Made by a program: the position numbers and the translations under genes. A stretch of DNA of 40,061 bases, from contig ONWR01000011.1 of the NCBI GenBank assembly GCA_900321605.1, positions 56,212 through 96,272 of the forward strand, given 5' to 3'. This document shows positions 6,850 through 14,658 of this stretch, one piece after another. A model generated the notes under the pieces. That model did no database searches. It saw only the letters and a list, made by a program, of their open reading frames with translations, and was not told where the DNA came from. The DNA comes from an uncultured Bacteroidales bacterium. GTDB taxonomy: Bacteria; Bacteroidota; Bacteroidia; Bacteroidales; Paludibacteraceae. Position 1 is the stretch's first letter. Each line of letters begins with the position of its first letter.

Positions 6850-7047
6850 ATGAAAGTCATACCCATTTTACCTATCGACTCCATTTCCGGCAAATTATAC
6901 GGAAAAGATAGTTTCTACTTCCGCAAATCACGCAATGGCAAAATTTACGCATGCCGCTGTCCGGATCGATCTAAACACATCAAAACCAAAGCCGAAGCCG
7001 AAAACCAACTACGCTTCGCACAACAATACGCAAAAAAATCAATTTAA
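6850..7047 (+). CDS. Small SISGK-motif protein 1 (65 aa)
   Basis: ATG 6850 (MKVIPILPIDSISGKLYG) is preferred over a GTG 24 bases upstream, because the aligned neighbours begin shortly before the same I-DSISGK motif. The order of landmarks is I.SISGK, then YFRKSRNGK.Y, then a basic turn with Pro, then an AE...RFA helix. This is shared with the products at 7076, 7775 and 8465 and suggests one small-protein family amplified in tandem. The stop codon lies in an 8-bp repeat that bridges to the next gene. The proteins look soluble and basic; a nucleic-acid or structural role is a guess. Confidence 0.6.
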   Translation: MKVIPILPIDSISGKLYGKDSFYFRKSRNGKIYACRCPDRSKHIKTKAEAENQLRFAQQYAKKSI

Positions 7048-7075
7048 CATTTTAACAATTTAACATTTAACAACT
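7041..7075 (+). repeat. AATTTAAC-type linker repeat at a gene junction
   Basis: The units AATTTAAC, ATTTTAAC, AATTTAAC and ATTTAAC run from the stop codon of the gene at 6850 (TAA in the first unit) to the ATG at 7076. Confidence 0.7.
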
Positions 7076-7336
7076 ATGGCACGTATCATCTTAGAGTCAT
7101 TCATCAAGTCCATTTCTGGAAAAGTTGGAAACATGTATTTCAAAACATATGCCAACGGGCGTATCACTATGACGACCGCGCTACCGAGTAAACGATCCAC
7201 TCCTTGCTCCGAAGCGGAACGCAAATCAAAACAACTCTTCGCTAAAAGAGCTGCTATGGTTAGAAAACTAAAAGTACAGTTCCCCGGCAAATCCGACAAA
7301 GAACTATGGACTATTGTTAAACAACTTAACGATTAA
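7076..7336 (+). CDS. Small SISGK-motif protein 2 (86 aa)
   Basis: The product begins MARIILESFIKSISGKVGNM, followed by YFKTYANGRITM, a proline-containing basic turn, EAERKSKQLFAKRAAMVRK and a short C-terminal helix. The opening resembles small Bacteroidota proteins of the type M-A-R-I...G-x-S-G-K-V-G (DUF6266-like), a family without assigned function; the match is from memory and loose. It is spaced four bases from the next start and joined to the previous gene by a repeat linker, so the three genes are probably one operon. Confidence 0.6.
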   Translation: MARIILESFIKSISGKVGNMYFKTYANGRITMTTALPSKRSTPCSEAERKSKQLFAKRAAMVRKLKVQFPGKSDKELWTIVKQLND

Positions 7337-7340
7337 CTGC

Positions 7341-7571
7341 ATGAAACAGAAAATTTTTAAAACACAACTCGCAGAGCGTCTTGGTAAACTCATCAACGCG
7401 CCTGTCACCGTTGAGGACATCTCAACACTTATCTATGGGTGGACACGTAACGACAATGAGCTTCGAATCGCTATTAACCATCGGCAATGGCTCTTTGGTT
7501 ACGAAGTGCAAGCACTCTCTCTGTATGCTGGATATAACCTCCTAATGGACGAAAACAACGATTTTACCTGA
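7341..7571 (+). CDS. Small 76-aa protein, function unknown
   Basis: ATG 7341 (MKQKIFKTQLAERLGKLI) is four bases after the preceding stop; the frame is open further upstream, but the start would then overlap. The protein carries an amphipathic helix at 6-20, then VTVEDISTLIYGWTRNDNEL and a C-terminal helical segment ending in MDENNDF. It is not related to the SISGK proteins around it. The helix-turn-helix-like spacing is suggestive only. Confidence 0.5.
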   Translation: MKQKIFKTQLAERLGKLINAPVTVEDISTLIYGWTRNDNELRIAINHRQWLFGYEVQALSLYAGYNLLMDENNDFT

Positions 7572-7607
7572 TTTTGGAATTTCAATCCATCCTACACGCT
7601 TGATTTC

Positions 7608-7638
7608 TTGCACATGTCGGAAAAAAGCAGTACTTTTG
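7608..7638 (+). promoter_or_regulatory. Promoter for the second half of the small-gene array
   Basis: CTTG ending at 7610 and TACTTTTG 7631-7638 are 20 bp apart. The leader to the ATG at 7775 is about 130 bases and contains no further ORF of note. Confidence 0.7.
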
Positions 7639-7774
7639 CACCGTCTTTCGAAGAGATAGGATAATGAACTTTTGAAACGTCTATCGACTTATCCTCAGTT
7701 TCAATCGTTCAAAAAGGGATACTTCCTAAGACCGCGCGTAAAATGTAAAACTATTAAACTAAATCTTAACTGTT

Positions 7775-8113
7775 ATGGCACTTATTAAACCTATGGCGCT
7801 TATCGAAAGCATGAGAAAAAAAGTGTGCATGCACTCGGATGTGTATTTCCGTACGAACCGGCAAACCGGAAATACCTACACCGGTAAACTCTGCAACCCT
7901 TCCGATAAAGAAGCCTCTTCTGCGCAAATCCTTAACCGCGCACGCTTTAAGAAAGTAGCTGCCGCTATTCGTACCATCCTTGCGGATCCCACGGAGAAGA
8001 CGAAACTGACAGCCGAGTTCAAAGCACAAACCAAAATCGGATCACTCTTCGGATATGCCATGCACAAACTCAATGGCAATTACGATGAGAACGGAGATCT
8101 GATCAGTCATTAA
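7775..8113 (+). CDS. Small SISGK-like protein 3 (112 aa)
   Basis: The first two 18-base blocks (ATGGCACTTATTAAACCT and ATGGCGCTTATCGAAAGC) are near-duplicates, giving MALIKPMALIES and two possible starts. The rest follows the layout of the neighbouring family: a motif region MRKKV, VYFRTNRQTGNTYTGKL, a proline turn, then SAQILNRARFKKVAAAIRTIL, with a longer C terminus (about 70-112) ending in DENGDLISH. No signal peptide or membrane segment is present. It has its own promoter at 7608. Confidence 0.6.
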   Translation: MALIKPMALIESMRKKVCMHSDVYFRTNRQTGNTYTGKLCNPSDKEASSAQILNRARFKKVAAAIRTILADPTEKTKLTAEFKAQTKIGSLFGYAMHKLNGNYDENGDLISH

Positions 8114-8155
8114 CTCATATATCCGCCAATCTTGACGGATAATAAAATCAAAATT

Positions 8156-8326
8156 ATGAAAACTTTAATCAATGCGCTGCTCATTGCAGCACTTGTAACT
8201 CTCTCTCTCACTTCTTGCAACGTTACGCGTACCGTAACCACGCAGTCTGAGTATTGGCAGAAAGGTGACACATCGGTCATCATCCAATCTCGAACAGTCG
8301 AGAGCTACGATGGTTCTCGTAAGTGA
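8156..8326 (+). CDS. Very small lipoprotein (56 aa)
   Basis: ATG 8156 gives a lipoprotein signal, MKTLINALLIAALVTLSLTSC, with the lipobox cysteine at about residue 21. The mature part is only about 36 residues (NVTRTVTTQSEYWQKGD, then TSVIIQSRTVESYDGS). It lies 42 bp after the preceding small gene in the same orientation, so co-transcription is likely. Short lipoproteins with a VTRTVTTQ-type mature part appear, from memory, elsewhere in Bacteroidales; none is characterised. An anchor or entry-exclusion role is possible but unsupported. Confidence 0.65.
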   Translation: MKTLINALLIAALVTLSLTSCNVTRTVTTQSEYWQKGDTSVIIQSRTVESYDGSRK

Positions 8327-8411
8327 GAATGATACCTCTAAAAAACGAGATATTAATTATTAATTATCCATTATTTCTAACCCTTAACCCCTCCCTCGGC
8401 GTGGAGAAGAG

Positions 8412-8447
8412 CCTTATGTACATTGTACATTGTCCATTTGTACATTT
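8412..8447 (-). repeat. GTAC-box repeat, intergenic copy
   Basis: This copy of the 31-35 bp repeat (CCTTATGTACATTGTACATT, then GTCCATTTGTACATT) precedes the gene at 8465. It is the only copy outside a coding region. It is oriented opposite to the downstream gene, unlike the genic copies. Confidence 0.7.
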
Positions 8448-8464
8448 GGCAACGCCGAACTACT

Positions 8465-8848
8465 ATGGCAAATGTAAATTGGAGTGCCGGTATCGATAGC
8501 GTTTCCGGCGCATTATCTAAACCCGGTAAGAGCGGACAGCATTCTTGCAACAAAATGCTCCTTGGTACGCATCGCGTAGCAGCTACTACGAGCAACCATT
8601 GTAATCGAATCTACCTCCGTCGCAAGACTGAACGTTCGACCCCTGTGAGCACGCACGAAACACAAATCCGCAATCGTTTCACAGCAGTGCGTCTCGCTGT
8701 CGCAGCACGTGCGAAAGACCTCATGAAGATCTCTGCCGACCAAGCTGCTTTCGCAGCACAGAAGGATGCCTCGAACGGTAAGACCACGATGAACGCTTTC
8801 CTCTGGAAACTCTGCGGTGACGAGTACGATCAGGAACACCAAGGGTAA
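8465..8848 (+). CDS. Small SISGK-like protein 4 (127 aa)
   Basis: ATG 8465 (MANVNWSAGIDSVSGALSKP) is chosen over an upstream ATG at 8423, because the added residues would be encoded by the GTAC-box repeat. The N terminus repeats the family motif (IDSVSGA). A Cys/His-containing insert (GQHSCNKMLLGTHRV) and NRIYLRRKTERSTPVST precede the RNRFTAVRLAV helix typical of the neighbours. It is the longest of the four related proteins. A good terminator follows, so it ends the unit. Function unknown. Confidence 0.6.
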   Translation: MANVNWSAGIDSVSGALSKPGKSGQHSCNKMLLGTHRVAATTSNHCNRIYLRRKTERSTPVSTHETQIRNRFTAVRLAVAARAKDLMKISADQAAFAAQKDASNGKTTMNAFLWKLCGDEYDQEHQG

Positions 8849-8916
8849 GTTCCAAGGACAAATGTACGATGTAAGAAGGAGACCCTCCTCAATCCCAATC
8901 AAGGAGGAATGAACGG

Positions 8917-8948
8917 AAAAATCGCTCAAATCGAGCGATTTTTCTTGT
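8917..8948 (+). terminator. Intrinsic terminator closing the small-gene array
   Basis: A perfect 11-bp stem (AAAAATCGCTC with GAGCGATTTTT) has a 5-base loop and a T-rich tail. Confidence 0.85.
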
Positions 8949-8950
8949 TT

Positions 8951-8985
8951 GACCAACGACTAACGACTAACGACTAACGACAAAA
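8951..8985. repeat. Heptad array (GACTAAC units)
   Basis: Five 7-bp units (GACCAAC, GACTAAC three times, GACAAAA) lie between a terminator and the korA promoter. Confidence 0.8.
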
Positions 8986-9009
8986 AATTTTAAATTTTTA
9001 ATTTTTTTC

Positions 9010-9040
9010 TTGCATATATGCAAAAAAAGTATTACCTTTG
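9010..9040 (+). promoter_or_regulatory. korAB promoter
   Basis: TTG 9010-9012 and TACCTTTG 9033-9040 are 20 bp apart. The start point near 9047 leaves a leader of only about 20 bases before GTG 9068. Confidence 0.75.
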
Positions 9041-9067
9041 CAGCCACAAACCAATTTAATACCAGAA

Positions 9068-10957
9068 GTGAAACATATTGTAGTTCGATTTTGCGGAGAT
9101 TCGGGTGATGGCATGCAGCTGACAGGTAACATGTTTGCCCAATTGGCTGCGGAAATGGGTCATGAGATCTCCACTTTGCCGGATTTTCCGGCAGAGATTC
9201 GTGCGCCGCAAGGTACTTTAGGCGGCGTGAGTGCTTTCCAAGTAGAGCTGGGTAGTGAGGTATATACCTCGGGTGACAAAGCGGATGTGGTCGTAGCGAT
9301 GAATGCGGCGGCATTGAAAGTGTGTGCGTTAGGTTCGCATTTCAATCATCCGCAGGCGCATTTTGACGAAGCGTTCTCGTTGTTCCATCGCAACGCCATC
9401 GTGATCGTGGACACCGACTCGTTGACGGACAAAGACTTGGAGAAAGCCCTCTATCACACGGATAACCCCTTCACGGAATTGGGGCTTCCGGAGAGTGTGC
9501 AGATCGTGCCGGTGGCGCTGACGACGCTGACCAAAGAGGCACTCAAAGACAGCGGCATGGACAACAAGTCCGTGCTCAAATGCCGGAATATGTTCGCCTT
9601 GGGTCTGATCTATTGGCTGTTTGACGAACCGATGGAGAAAGCAATCCATCTCTTGGAAGAGAAATTCAAGAAGAAAACGGCTTTGATAGCTCCGAACACG
9701 AAAGTGATGGTCGATGGTTATAACTATGGTCAGAACCTTGCTCTCAATGTGCAGCAGGTGCGCTTGGACGGAGACAAATCTCAAATCTCAAATTGCAAAT
9801 GTCAAATGCCCGCAGGGCATTATACTTCGATTGCTGGTAACAAAGCGACGGCGTGGGGTTTGATTGCGGCGGCAGAGAAAGCCGGAAAGAAACTGTTCTT
9901 GGGTTCGTACCCGATCACCCCTGCGACGGATATTCTGCATGAGTTAGCAGCACGCAAAGATATGAACGTTATGACTGTGCAGGCGGAGGATGAGATTGCC
10001 GGTGTTTGTACAGCTATCGGCGCAGCTTTCGCCGGTGACCTCGCTTGTACCTCGACTTCCGGTCCGGGTCTGAGTCTCAAATCCGAAGCGATCGGTTTGG
10101 CAGTGATGGCTGAGTTGCCGTTGGTGGTGATCGATGTGCAGCGCGGCGGACCGAGTACGGGACTGCCGACCAAGACCGAGCAGACGGACTTGCTGCAAGC
10201 TCTCTATGGGCGTAACGGTGAGTGTCCGGCGGTGGTGATCGCCGCTTCGAGCAGCGCGAACTGCTTCGATTATGCGTACCAAGCATGTAAGATCGCTCTG
10301 GAGAACATGACGCCGGTTATTTTATTGACGGATACCTATTTGGCGAACGGATCAGCCTTGTGGCGGATACCGAAATTGGCGGAACTGCCGGAGATCAAGC
10401 CGCAGAGTGTGCCTGAGGAACTGAAAGGACATTATAACCCCGCGTTGCGTGACGAACGCGGTGTGCGTTATTGGGCGTACCCGGGCATGGAAGGGTACGA
10501 GCATCGTAACATCGGTCTGGAACGCGATGCTGCCAAAGGAACCATCTCCACGAACCCCGAGAACCACGAACAAATGGTTCTTGCCCGCAAGCATAAGATT
10601 GAGCAGATTGCCAATACCATTCCGGAGTTGAAAGTAATTCGGTCTAACGACCAACGACCAACGACCAACGACCTTTTATTGGTAGGCTGGGGTAGTACAG
10701 AAGGTCATCTGCACGCTGCGGCGAATGAGTTAGGCTGCGATTTGGCGCATTTCAATTATATATGCCCGCTGCCGAAGAACACGCGCGAGGTGCTCAGTCA
10801 ATACAAACGTATCATCGTTTGTGAACTGAACACAGGTCAGTTTGCAGCGTACTTGCGTGCGCAGTTCCCGGATCTGAAGATCGAGCAGTACAACGAGATT
10901 CAAGGACAGCCGTTTGCTGTTGAACGCATCGTGCGCTACGCGCAAACAGCGATTTGA
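9068..10957 (+). CDS. korA: 2-oxoacid:ferredoxin oxidoreductase, fused gamma/alpha subunit
   Basis: KorA works with KorB to convert 2-oxoglutarate (or a related 2-oxoacid) and CoA to the acyl-CoA, CO2 and reduced ferredoxin in the cytoplasm. The 629-aa product has the gamma domain first (RFCGDSGDGMQLTGNMFAQ, about 1-190) and the alpha/pyrimidine-binding domain after about 250 (KLFLGSYPITPATDILHEL, then the TSTSGPGLSLKSEAIGLA motif). GTG 9068 is preferred because a TTG ten codons upstream would lie inside the promoter. Two stretches encoded by 7-bp repeats interrupt the usual linkers at about residues 237-247 and 526-535. The stop codon lies within the first unit of the repeat that leads to korB. 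KorA and KorB lack ferredoxin domains, as is usual for the two-subunit enzyme. Confidence 0.92.
   Translation: MKHIVVRFCGDSGDGMQLTGNMFAQLAAEMGHEISTLPDFPAEIRAPQGTLGGVSAFQVELGSEVYTSGDKADVVVAMNAAALKVCALGSHFNHPQAHFDEAFSLFHRNAIVIVDTDSLTDKDLEKALYHTDNPFTELGLPESVQIVPVALTTLTKEALKDSGMDNKSVLKCRNMFALGLIYWLFDEPMEKAIHLLEEKFKKKTALIAPNTKVMVDGYNYGQNLALNVQQVRLDGDKSQISNCKCQMPAGHYTSIAGNKATAWGLIAAAEKAGKKLFLGSYPITPATDILHELAARKDMNVMTVQAEDEIAGVCTAIGAAFAGDLACTSTSGPGLSLKSEAIGLAVMAELPLVVIDVQRGGPSTGLPTKTEQTDLLQALYGRNGECPAVVIAASSSANCFDYAYQACKIALENMTPVILLTDTYLANGSALWRIPKLAELPEIKPQSVPEELKGHYNPALRDERGVRYWAYPGMEGYEHRNIGLERDAAKGTISTNPENHEQMVLARKHKIEQIANTIPELKVIRSNDQRPTTNDLLLVGWGSTEGHLHAAANELGCDLAHFNYICPLPKNTREVLSQYKRIIVCELNTGQFAAYLRAQFPDLKIEQYNEIQGQPFAVERIVRYAQTAI
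9775..9809 (+). repeat. Heptad array inside korA (CAAATCT units)
   Basis: Five exact 7-bp units (CAAATCT, CAAATCT, CAAATTG, CAAATGT, CAAATGC) encode KSQISNCKCQM between the gamma and alpha domains, where homologues have a short linker. Confidence 0.85.
10644..10673 (+). repeat. Heptad array inside korA (CCAACGA units)
   Basis: Four units (CTAACGA, then CCAACGA three times) encode SNDQRPTTND before the LLLVGWGSTEGH strand. Confidence 0.85.
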
Positions 10958-10986
10958 AATTTGACATTTGAAATTTGAAATTAACA
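10952..10986 (+). repeat. Heptad linker between korA and korB (ATTTGAA units)
   Basis: ATTTGAA, ATTTGAC, ATTTGAA, ATTTGAA and ATTAACA run from the korA stop (TGA in unit one) to the korB ATG. Confidence 0.85.
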
Positions 10987-12029
10987 TGGAAGCATCTCAA
11001 TTTAAATCTGATCAATATGTACGTTTCTGCCCGGGTTGCGGCGATCATGCTATCTGTATGGCGCTGCAGAAAGCGATGGCGCAGATAGGTGTTCCAACCC
11101 ACGAGGTGGCAGTGATCTCCGGTATCGGTTGTTCAAGCCGTATGCCGCACTATCTGAACACGTACGGTTTTAATACGATCCATGGTCGCGGTGGTGCGAT
11201 CGCAACCGGCGTCAAGACGGCGCATCCCGAACTGACCGTTTGGCAGATGAGCGGTGACGGTGACTGTCTCGCTATCGGTGGTAACCATTTCATCCATGAG
11301 ATTCGGCGAAATGTAGATCTCAACCTGTGCCTGTTCAACAACCGTATCTACGGTCTGACCAAAGGTCAGTACTCACCGACGAGTCCGAAAGGTTTTGTCA
11401 GTAAGTCTTCGCCGTTCGGCACGGTAGAGCGTCCTTTCGTTCCGGCACAACTTGTCTTAGGCGCAGGCGGTACGTTCTTTGCCCGCACGCTGGATGTCGA
11501 TATGCCGACTACGGTCGATTGTCTCGTAGCTGCGCAGCAACATAAAGGCTGCTCGGTTGTGGAGTGTCTGGTGAACTGCGTGATCTTCAATAACGGCACG
11601 CACGCATGGATAGCTGATCGTGAGCAACGCGCCGAGCATAGTATCATCTTGAAACACGGCGAGAAGATGATTTTCGGTGCTAACAAAGATAAAGGTTTGG
11701 CGGTGGAGATTGACCCGCAGACCTTTGTGCCGAAGATCATCGTGGTGCCTGCGGACGATCCGCGTGTGCTGACGCACGATGCGACACAAGCCGACCCGAC
11801 GCTGCATCGTCTCTTGGCGCTTATGGGACAAGACAGGTATCTCAATGTACAAATGGACAATGTACAATGTACAAAGGATGAGTTGCCGATTGCTTTAGGT
11901 GTGATCCGCAGCGTAGAGGCGGAGACCTATAACGAGGCGGTGAATAAGCAGATTGCTGCGGTACGCGAGAAAGCGAAAGCAAAGACTTTCGATGAGCTGA
12001 CAACTACGCTCGATACTTTCCTTCTGTAG
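10986..12029 (+). CDS. korB: 2-oxoacid:ferredoxin oxidoreductase, beta (TPP-binding) subunit
   Basis: This 347-aa subunit binds thiamine pyrophosphate and the Fe-S cluster of the KorAB enzyme. Visible landmarks are [11 protein letters not shown] near residue 17, [17 protein letters not shown], the TPP/Mg motif [16 protein letters not shown] with [13 protein letters not shown], and SPTSPKG. ATG 10986 lies at the end of a heptad linker from korA, so both are one transcript. A GTAC-box repeat inserts about ten residues ([13 protein letters not shown], about 288-297) in the C-terminal part. The 3' end overlaps the converging rsgA gene by 26 bp, an unusually tight junction. Confidence 0.93.
   Translation: MEASQFKSDQYVRFCPGCGDHAICMALQKAMAQIGVPTHEVAVISGIGCSSRMPHYLNTYGFNTIHGRGGAIATGVKTAHPELTVWQMSGDGDCLAIGGNHFIHEIRRNVDLNLCLFNNRIYGLTKGQYSPTSPKGFVSKSSPFGTVERPFVPAQLVLGAGGTFFARTLDVDMPTTVDCLVAAQQHKGCSVVECLVNCVIFNNGTHAWIADREQRAEHSIILKHGEKMIFGANKDKGLAVEIDPQTFVPKIIVVPADDPRVLTHDATQADPTLHRLLALMGQDRYLNVQMDNVQCTKDELPIALGVIRSVEAETYNEAVNKQIAAVREKAKAKTFDELTTTLDTFLL
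11845..11878 (+). repeat. GTAC-box repeat inside korB
   Basis: The coding strand reads GTACAAATGGACAATGTACA, then ATGTACAAAGG. It encodes [10 protein letters not shown]. Confidence 0.85.
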
Positions 12030-13035
12030 TGTCGTCGAGAATCGACAGATAGGATTCATAGCGGGAGATAGCGATGTCTCCCGTTATTATTTTTTGCTGC
12101 ACTGCGCAACCCGGTTCGTTGGTGTGCGTGCAGTTGGAGAAACGGCATTCTTGGGACGCGCGGAAAATCTCGGGGAAGAAATGACTCACCTCTTCGCGCT
12201 CAAAATCAATCGTACCGAAACCTTTGATACCCGGTGTGTCGATTATCCAACCTCGTACGTCGGCCTTTGTACATTGTACATCGTCCCTTTGTCCATCCAA
12301 CTCATACATCTCTGAGAAAGTGGTGGTGTGCATGCCTTTGTCGTGGGCATCGGAGATCTTGCCTGTACGCGTGAGTTCGCGACCGAAGAGGGCATTGAGA
12401 AGCGTACTCTTGCCGACACCCGAGTTGCCGGAGAGCAAGGTGACCTTGCCTGCAAATAAGGAGTTTATTGCACTTCGTGCGTTTGAGCCTTCGGCGTTTG
12501 AAGCTTCGCTGTTTGAGGTTGCGCTGTTGAGATCAAGGGCGGAGAGTGCGAGGGTCTCGTAGCCGATGGATTCATAAAGCGCGCGGAGGTCGGCGAGTTG
12601 TGCGAGTTCTTCGTCCGTGAGAAGGTCAATCTTATTAAATATAAGGATCGCGCGCACGCGATAAGCTTCGCAGGTAGCTAAGAAACGATCAATGAAAGTG
12701 GTGCTCGTCACCGGATGATTGACGGTAACGATGAGTGCCACTTGGTCAATGTTCGCCGCAAGAATATGACTCTCCTTACTGAGGTTTGTTGATTTGCGGA
12801 TGATATAATTCCTCCGCTCCTCCACATCGGTTATCCAATAGACGCTATTCCCGTCTTCCTTTGTACATTGTACCTTGTCCCTTTGTACATTCACATAGTC
12901 TCCGACGGCGACGGGATTAGTGGAACGGATACCACGAATGCGGAAGTTGCCTTTGATACGGCACTCCACATTCGTACCATCGTCCAAACGGACGATGTAA
13001 CTGCTACCCGTTGATTTAATGACGAGACCTCTCAA
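12004..13035 (-). CDS. rsgA: Ribosome small-subunit-dependent GTPase A
   Basis: RsgA is a circularly permuted GTPase that helps 30S subunit maturation. The 343-aa product has an N-terminal OB fold ([18 protein letters not shown]), the permuted GTPase domain with FNKIDLL (G4), the [15 protein letters not shown]-loop (G1) and DTPGI (G3), and a C-terminal zinc knuckle ([14 protein letters not shown]). The start is TTG 13035, supplied by the last unit of an upstream heptad repeat; no ATG is suitably placed. The protein is longer than the usual 300 or so residues because of three repeat-encoded insertions: [12 protein letters not shown] (about 49-59), a 5-residue repeat [15 protein letters not shown] (about 168-185) and [12 protein letters not shown] (about 246-257). 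Confidence 0.93.
   Translation of the reverse strand: MRGLVIKSTGSSYIVRLDDGTNVECRIKGNFRIRGIRSTNPVAVGDYVNVQRDKVQCTKEDGNSVYWITDVEERRNYIIRKSTNLSKESHILAANIDQVALIVTVNHPVTSTTFIDRFLATCEAYRVRAILIFNKIDLLTDEELAQLADLRALYESIGYETLALSALDLNSATSNSEASNAEGSNARSAINSLFAGKVTLLSGNSGVGKSTLLNALFGRELTRTGKISDAHDKGMHTTTFSEMYELDGQRDDVQCTKADVRGWIIDTPGIKGFGTIDFEREEVSHFFPEIFRASQECRFSNCTHTNEPGCAVQQKIITGDIAISRYESYLSILDDTTEGKYRA
12264..12297 (-). repeat. GTAC-box repeat inside rsgA, copy 2
   Basis: The plus strand reads CCTTTGTACATTGTACATCG, then TCCCTTTGTCC. The coding strand gives [11 protein letters not shown], between the switch region and G3. Confidence 0.85.
12481..12525 (-). repeat. Three 15-bp tandem repeats inside rsgA
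   Basis: Units GTTTGAGCCTTCGGC, GTTTGAAGCTTCGCT and GTTTGAGGTTGCGCT encode a 5-residue repeat (SN-x-x-x) just before the P-loop domain. Confidence 0.8.
12858..12891 (-). repeat. GTAC-box repeat inside rsgA, copy 1
   Basis: The plus strand reads CCTTTGTACATTGTACCTTG, then TCCCTTTGTACATT. It encodes [12 protein letters not shown] in the OB-fold domain. Confidence 0.85.
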
Positions 13036-13174
13036 TTTACAATTTACAATTCACAATTCACAAAGGGCTTACGTAGTTTGGTACGAATTTTTAGAGTCCG
13101 TACGGACTTTTCAGTTTGTACAAAACCCTATAGGACGCTTTGTTAATTGTACATTGTGATTTGTTAATTAATCA
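13033..13174. repeat. Palindromic intergenic element, copy 1
   Basis: This element fills the frr-rsgA junction. It is bordered by heptads (ATTTACA/ATTCACA units on the left, ATTGTACATTGTG on the right) and centred on the perfect palindrome AGTCCGTACGGACT at 13095-13108, followed by TTTTCAGTTTG. Its reverse complement aligns over most of its length with the element at 23650-23785. Confidence 0.7.
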
Positions 13175-13738
13175 CTATACTGTCATGATCTCTTTTTCCT
13201 TAGCGGCGTAGAGGGCTTCGACCTTAGCCACGTATTTGTCGTGGGTCTTTTGCATATCCTCTTCGGCATCTTTCTCGATGTCTTCGCTCAGGCCGTTCTT
13301 GACGAGTTTCTTGAACTCCTCGATGGCATCGCGACGTGCGTTGCGGATAGACATCTTTGCGTTCTCAGCTTCTGCTTTACATTGCTTGCAGAGTTCGCGA
13401 CGGCGTTCCTCGGTCAGCGGCGGAAGGATCAGACGGATCGTCTCGCCGTTGTTAGACGGAGCGAGTCCGATGTTCGAGTTGATGATCGCACGCTCGATCT
13501 CACTGATGAGTTTCTTCTCCCACGGGGTGATAGCGATAGTACGTGCGTCCGGCGTAGTGATCGTAGCGCAGTTGGCTATGGGAGACATAGCTCCGTAGTA
13601 GTCAATCTTGATCGGATCGAGAATACGCGGGTTTGCTTTACCTGCACGGATGTGCTGAAGGGTGTCGTCCAAGTGAGCGACTGCGTTCTGCATTTGCTCT
13701 TCGGCTGCAGACTCAAATAATTCTAATTCGTCGTTCAT
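13175..13738 (-). CDS. frr: Ribosome recycling factor
   Basis: This 187-aa cytoplasmic protein, with EF-G, splits post-termination ribosomes. The family landmarks are present: AVAHLDDTLQHIRAGKANP near the N terminus, a central domain (PIANCATITTPDARTIAITP, then LPPLTEERRRELCKQ), and a C-terminal helix with RNARRDAIEEFKK. The length is normal (about 185). It lies downstream of pyrH in the classical pyrH-frr order and upstream of rsgA, with a 156-bp repeat-filled gap from pyrH. ATG 13738 is preceded by AT-rich sequence without a Shine-Dalgarno site. Confidence 0.96.
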   Translation of the reverse strand: MNDELELFESAAEEQMQNAVAHLDDTLQHIRAGKANPRILDPIKIDYYGAMSPIANCATITTPDARTIAITPWEKKLISEIERAIINSNIGLAPSNNGETIRLILPPLTEERRRELCKQCKAEAENAKMSIRNARRDAIEEFKKLVKNGLSEDIEKDAEEDMQKTHDKYVAKVEALYAAKEKEIMTV

Positions 13739-13823
13739 AATATTTTTGGGATTAAGGACCGCAAGCCATGCTTGCTAAAGGAATAAGGAATAAAGACTTG
13801 CATGTTTCGTATAGTCGAAGCCG

Positions 13824-13892
13824 TTTTGTCTTTACTCTTTTAGCGAGTAAAACGAAGCGGTCTTTACTCTTTATTCCATCAGCGCAGCGGTC
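13824..13892 (-). repeat. Stop-linked GCGGTC module with heptads between pyrH and frr
   Basis: On the plus strand TTTTGTC, TTTACTC and TTTTAGC lead to AACGAAGCGGTC, then TTTACTC, and then to AGCGCAGCGGTC just before the pyrH stop. The same modules recur at 14600 and 21755. Confidence 0.65.
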
Positions 13893-13894
13893 TA

Positions 13895-14599
13895 TTAGGG
13901 TTTTACTAATGTGCCTATCTTCTCGCCGTTGATGACTTTTTCGAGGTTGCCGTACTGATCCATGTTGAAGACATAGATGGGCAGTCCGTTCTCTTTCGCC
14001 ATCGCTGTAGCGGTGAGATCCATGACCTTGAGACCGCGGCTGATGACTTCGTCATAGGTGATCTCGGTGAATTTCGTGGCAGTCGGGTCTTTCTCCGGAT
14101 CGGCGGTGTAGATTCCGTCCACACGCGTACCTTTGAACATAACATCGGCTTTGATCTCCAGTGCGCGGAGTGACGAACCGGTGTCGGTTGTGAAATAAGG
14201 CGCGCCTGTACCTCCGGCGAGGATGACTACATTGCCTTTCTCAAGTAAGCGTTGTGCTTTAGCAGGGCTGTAGAAATCACCGATCGGCTCCATGCGGATA
14301 GAGGTCAGTACACGAACCGGTTGACCGATGGACTCCAATGCCGAAGCCAAAGCCAAAGCGTTGATGACGGTAGCTAACATGCCCATCTGGTCGCCTTTGA
14401 CGCGGTCAAAACCTTTCTGTGCGCCCGACAAACCGCGGAAGATATTTCCTCCGCCGATGACGATACCTATCTGCACACCTTTCTGAGCGATCTTCTGGAT
14501 CTGCTCGGCATATTGAGCCAGACGCTCGGTGTTAATACCTTGCTTGCTTTCTCCTGCAAGGCTCTCACCGGATAATTTGAGAAGAATTCGTTTAAACAT
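13895..14599 (-). CDS. pyrH: UMP kinase
   Basis: PyrH phosphorylates UMP to UDP in pyrimidine synthesis. The 234-aa product begins MFKRILLKLSGESLAGE, the nucleotide-binding opening of the family, and continues with IGIVIGGGNIFRG, DQMGMLATVINALALA, ILAGGTGAPYFTTDT (ATP site) and DGIYTADPEKDP. Length and motifs are standard. It lies between the gamma-carbonic-anhydrase-like gene and frr in one minus-strand group. Both of its junctions are made of the GCGGTC/heptad repeat modules. Confidence 0.96.
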   Translation of the reverse strand: MFKRILLKLSGESLAGESKQGINTERLAQYAEQIQKIAQKGVQIGIVIGGGNIFRGLSGAQKGFDRVKGDQMGMLATVINALALASALESIGQPVRVLTSIRMEPIGDFYSPAKAQRLLEKGNVVILAGGTGAPYFTTDTGSSLRALEIKADVMFKGTRVDGIYTADPEKDPTATKFTEITYDEVISRGLKVMDLTATAMAKENGLPIYVFNMDQYGNLEKVINGEKIGTLVKP

Positions 14600-14658
14600 T
14601 TTAGTCTTTTGTCTTTTAGCAGCTTCGCTGCGGTCTTTACTCTTTTAGCGAAGCGGTC
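14600..14658 (-). repeat. Stop-linked GCGGTC module with heptads upstream of pyrH
   Basis: On the plus strand TTTAGTC, TTTTGTC, TTTTAGC, AGCTTCGCTGCGGTC, TTTACTC, TTTTAGC and GAAGCGGTC follow without gaps. They fill the entire junction from the pyrH ATG to the stop codon of the upstream gene, which overlaps the last two bases. Confidence 0.8.
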
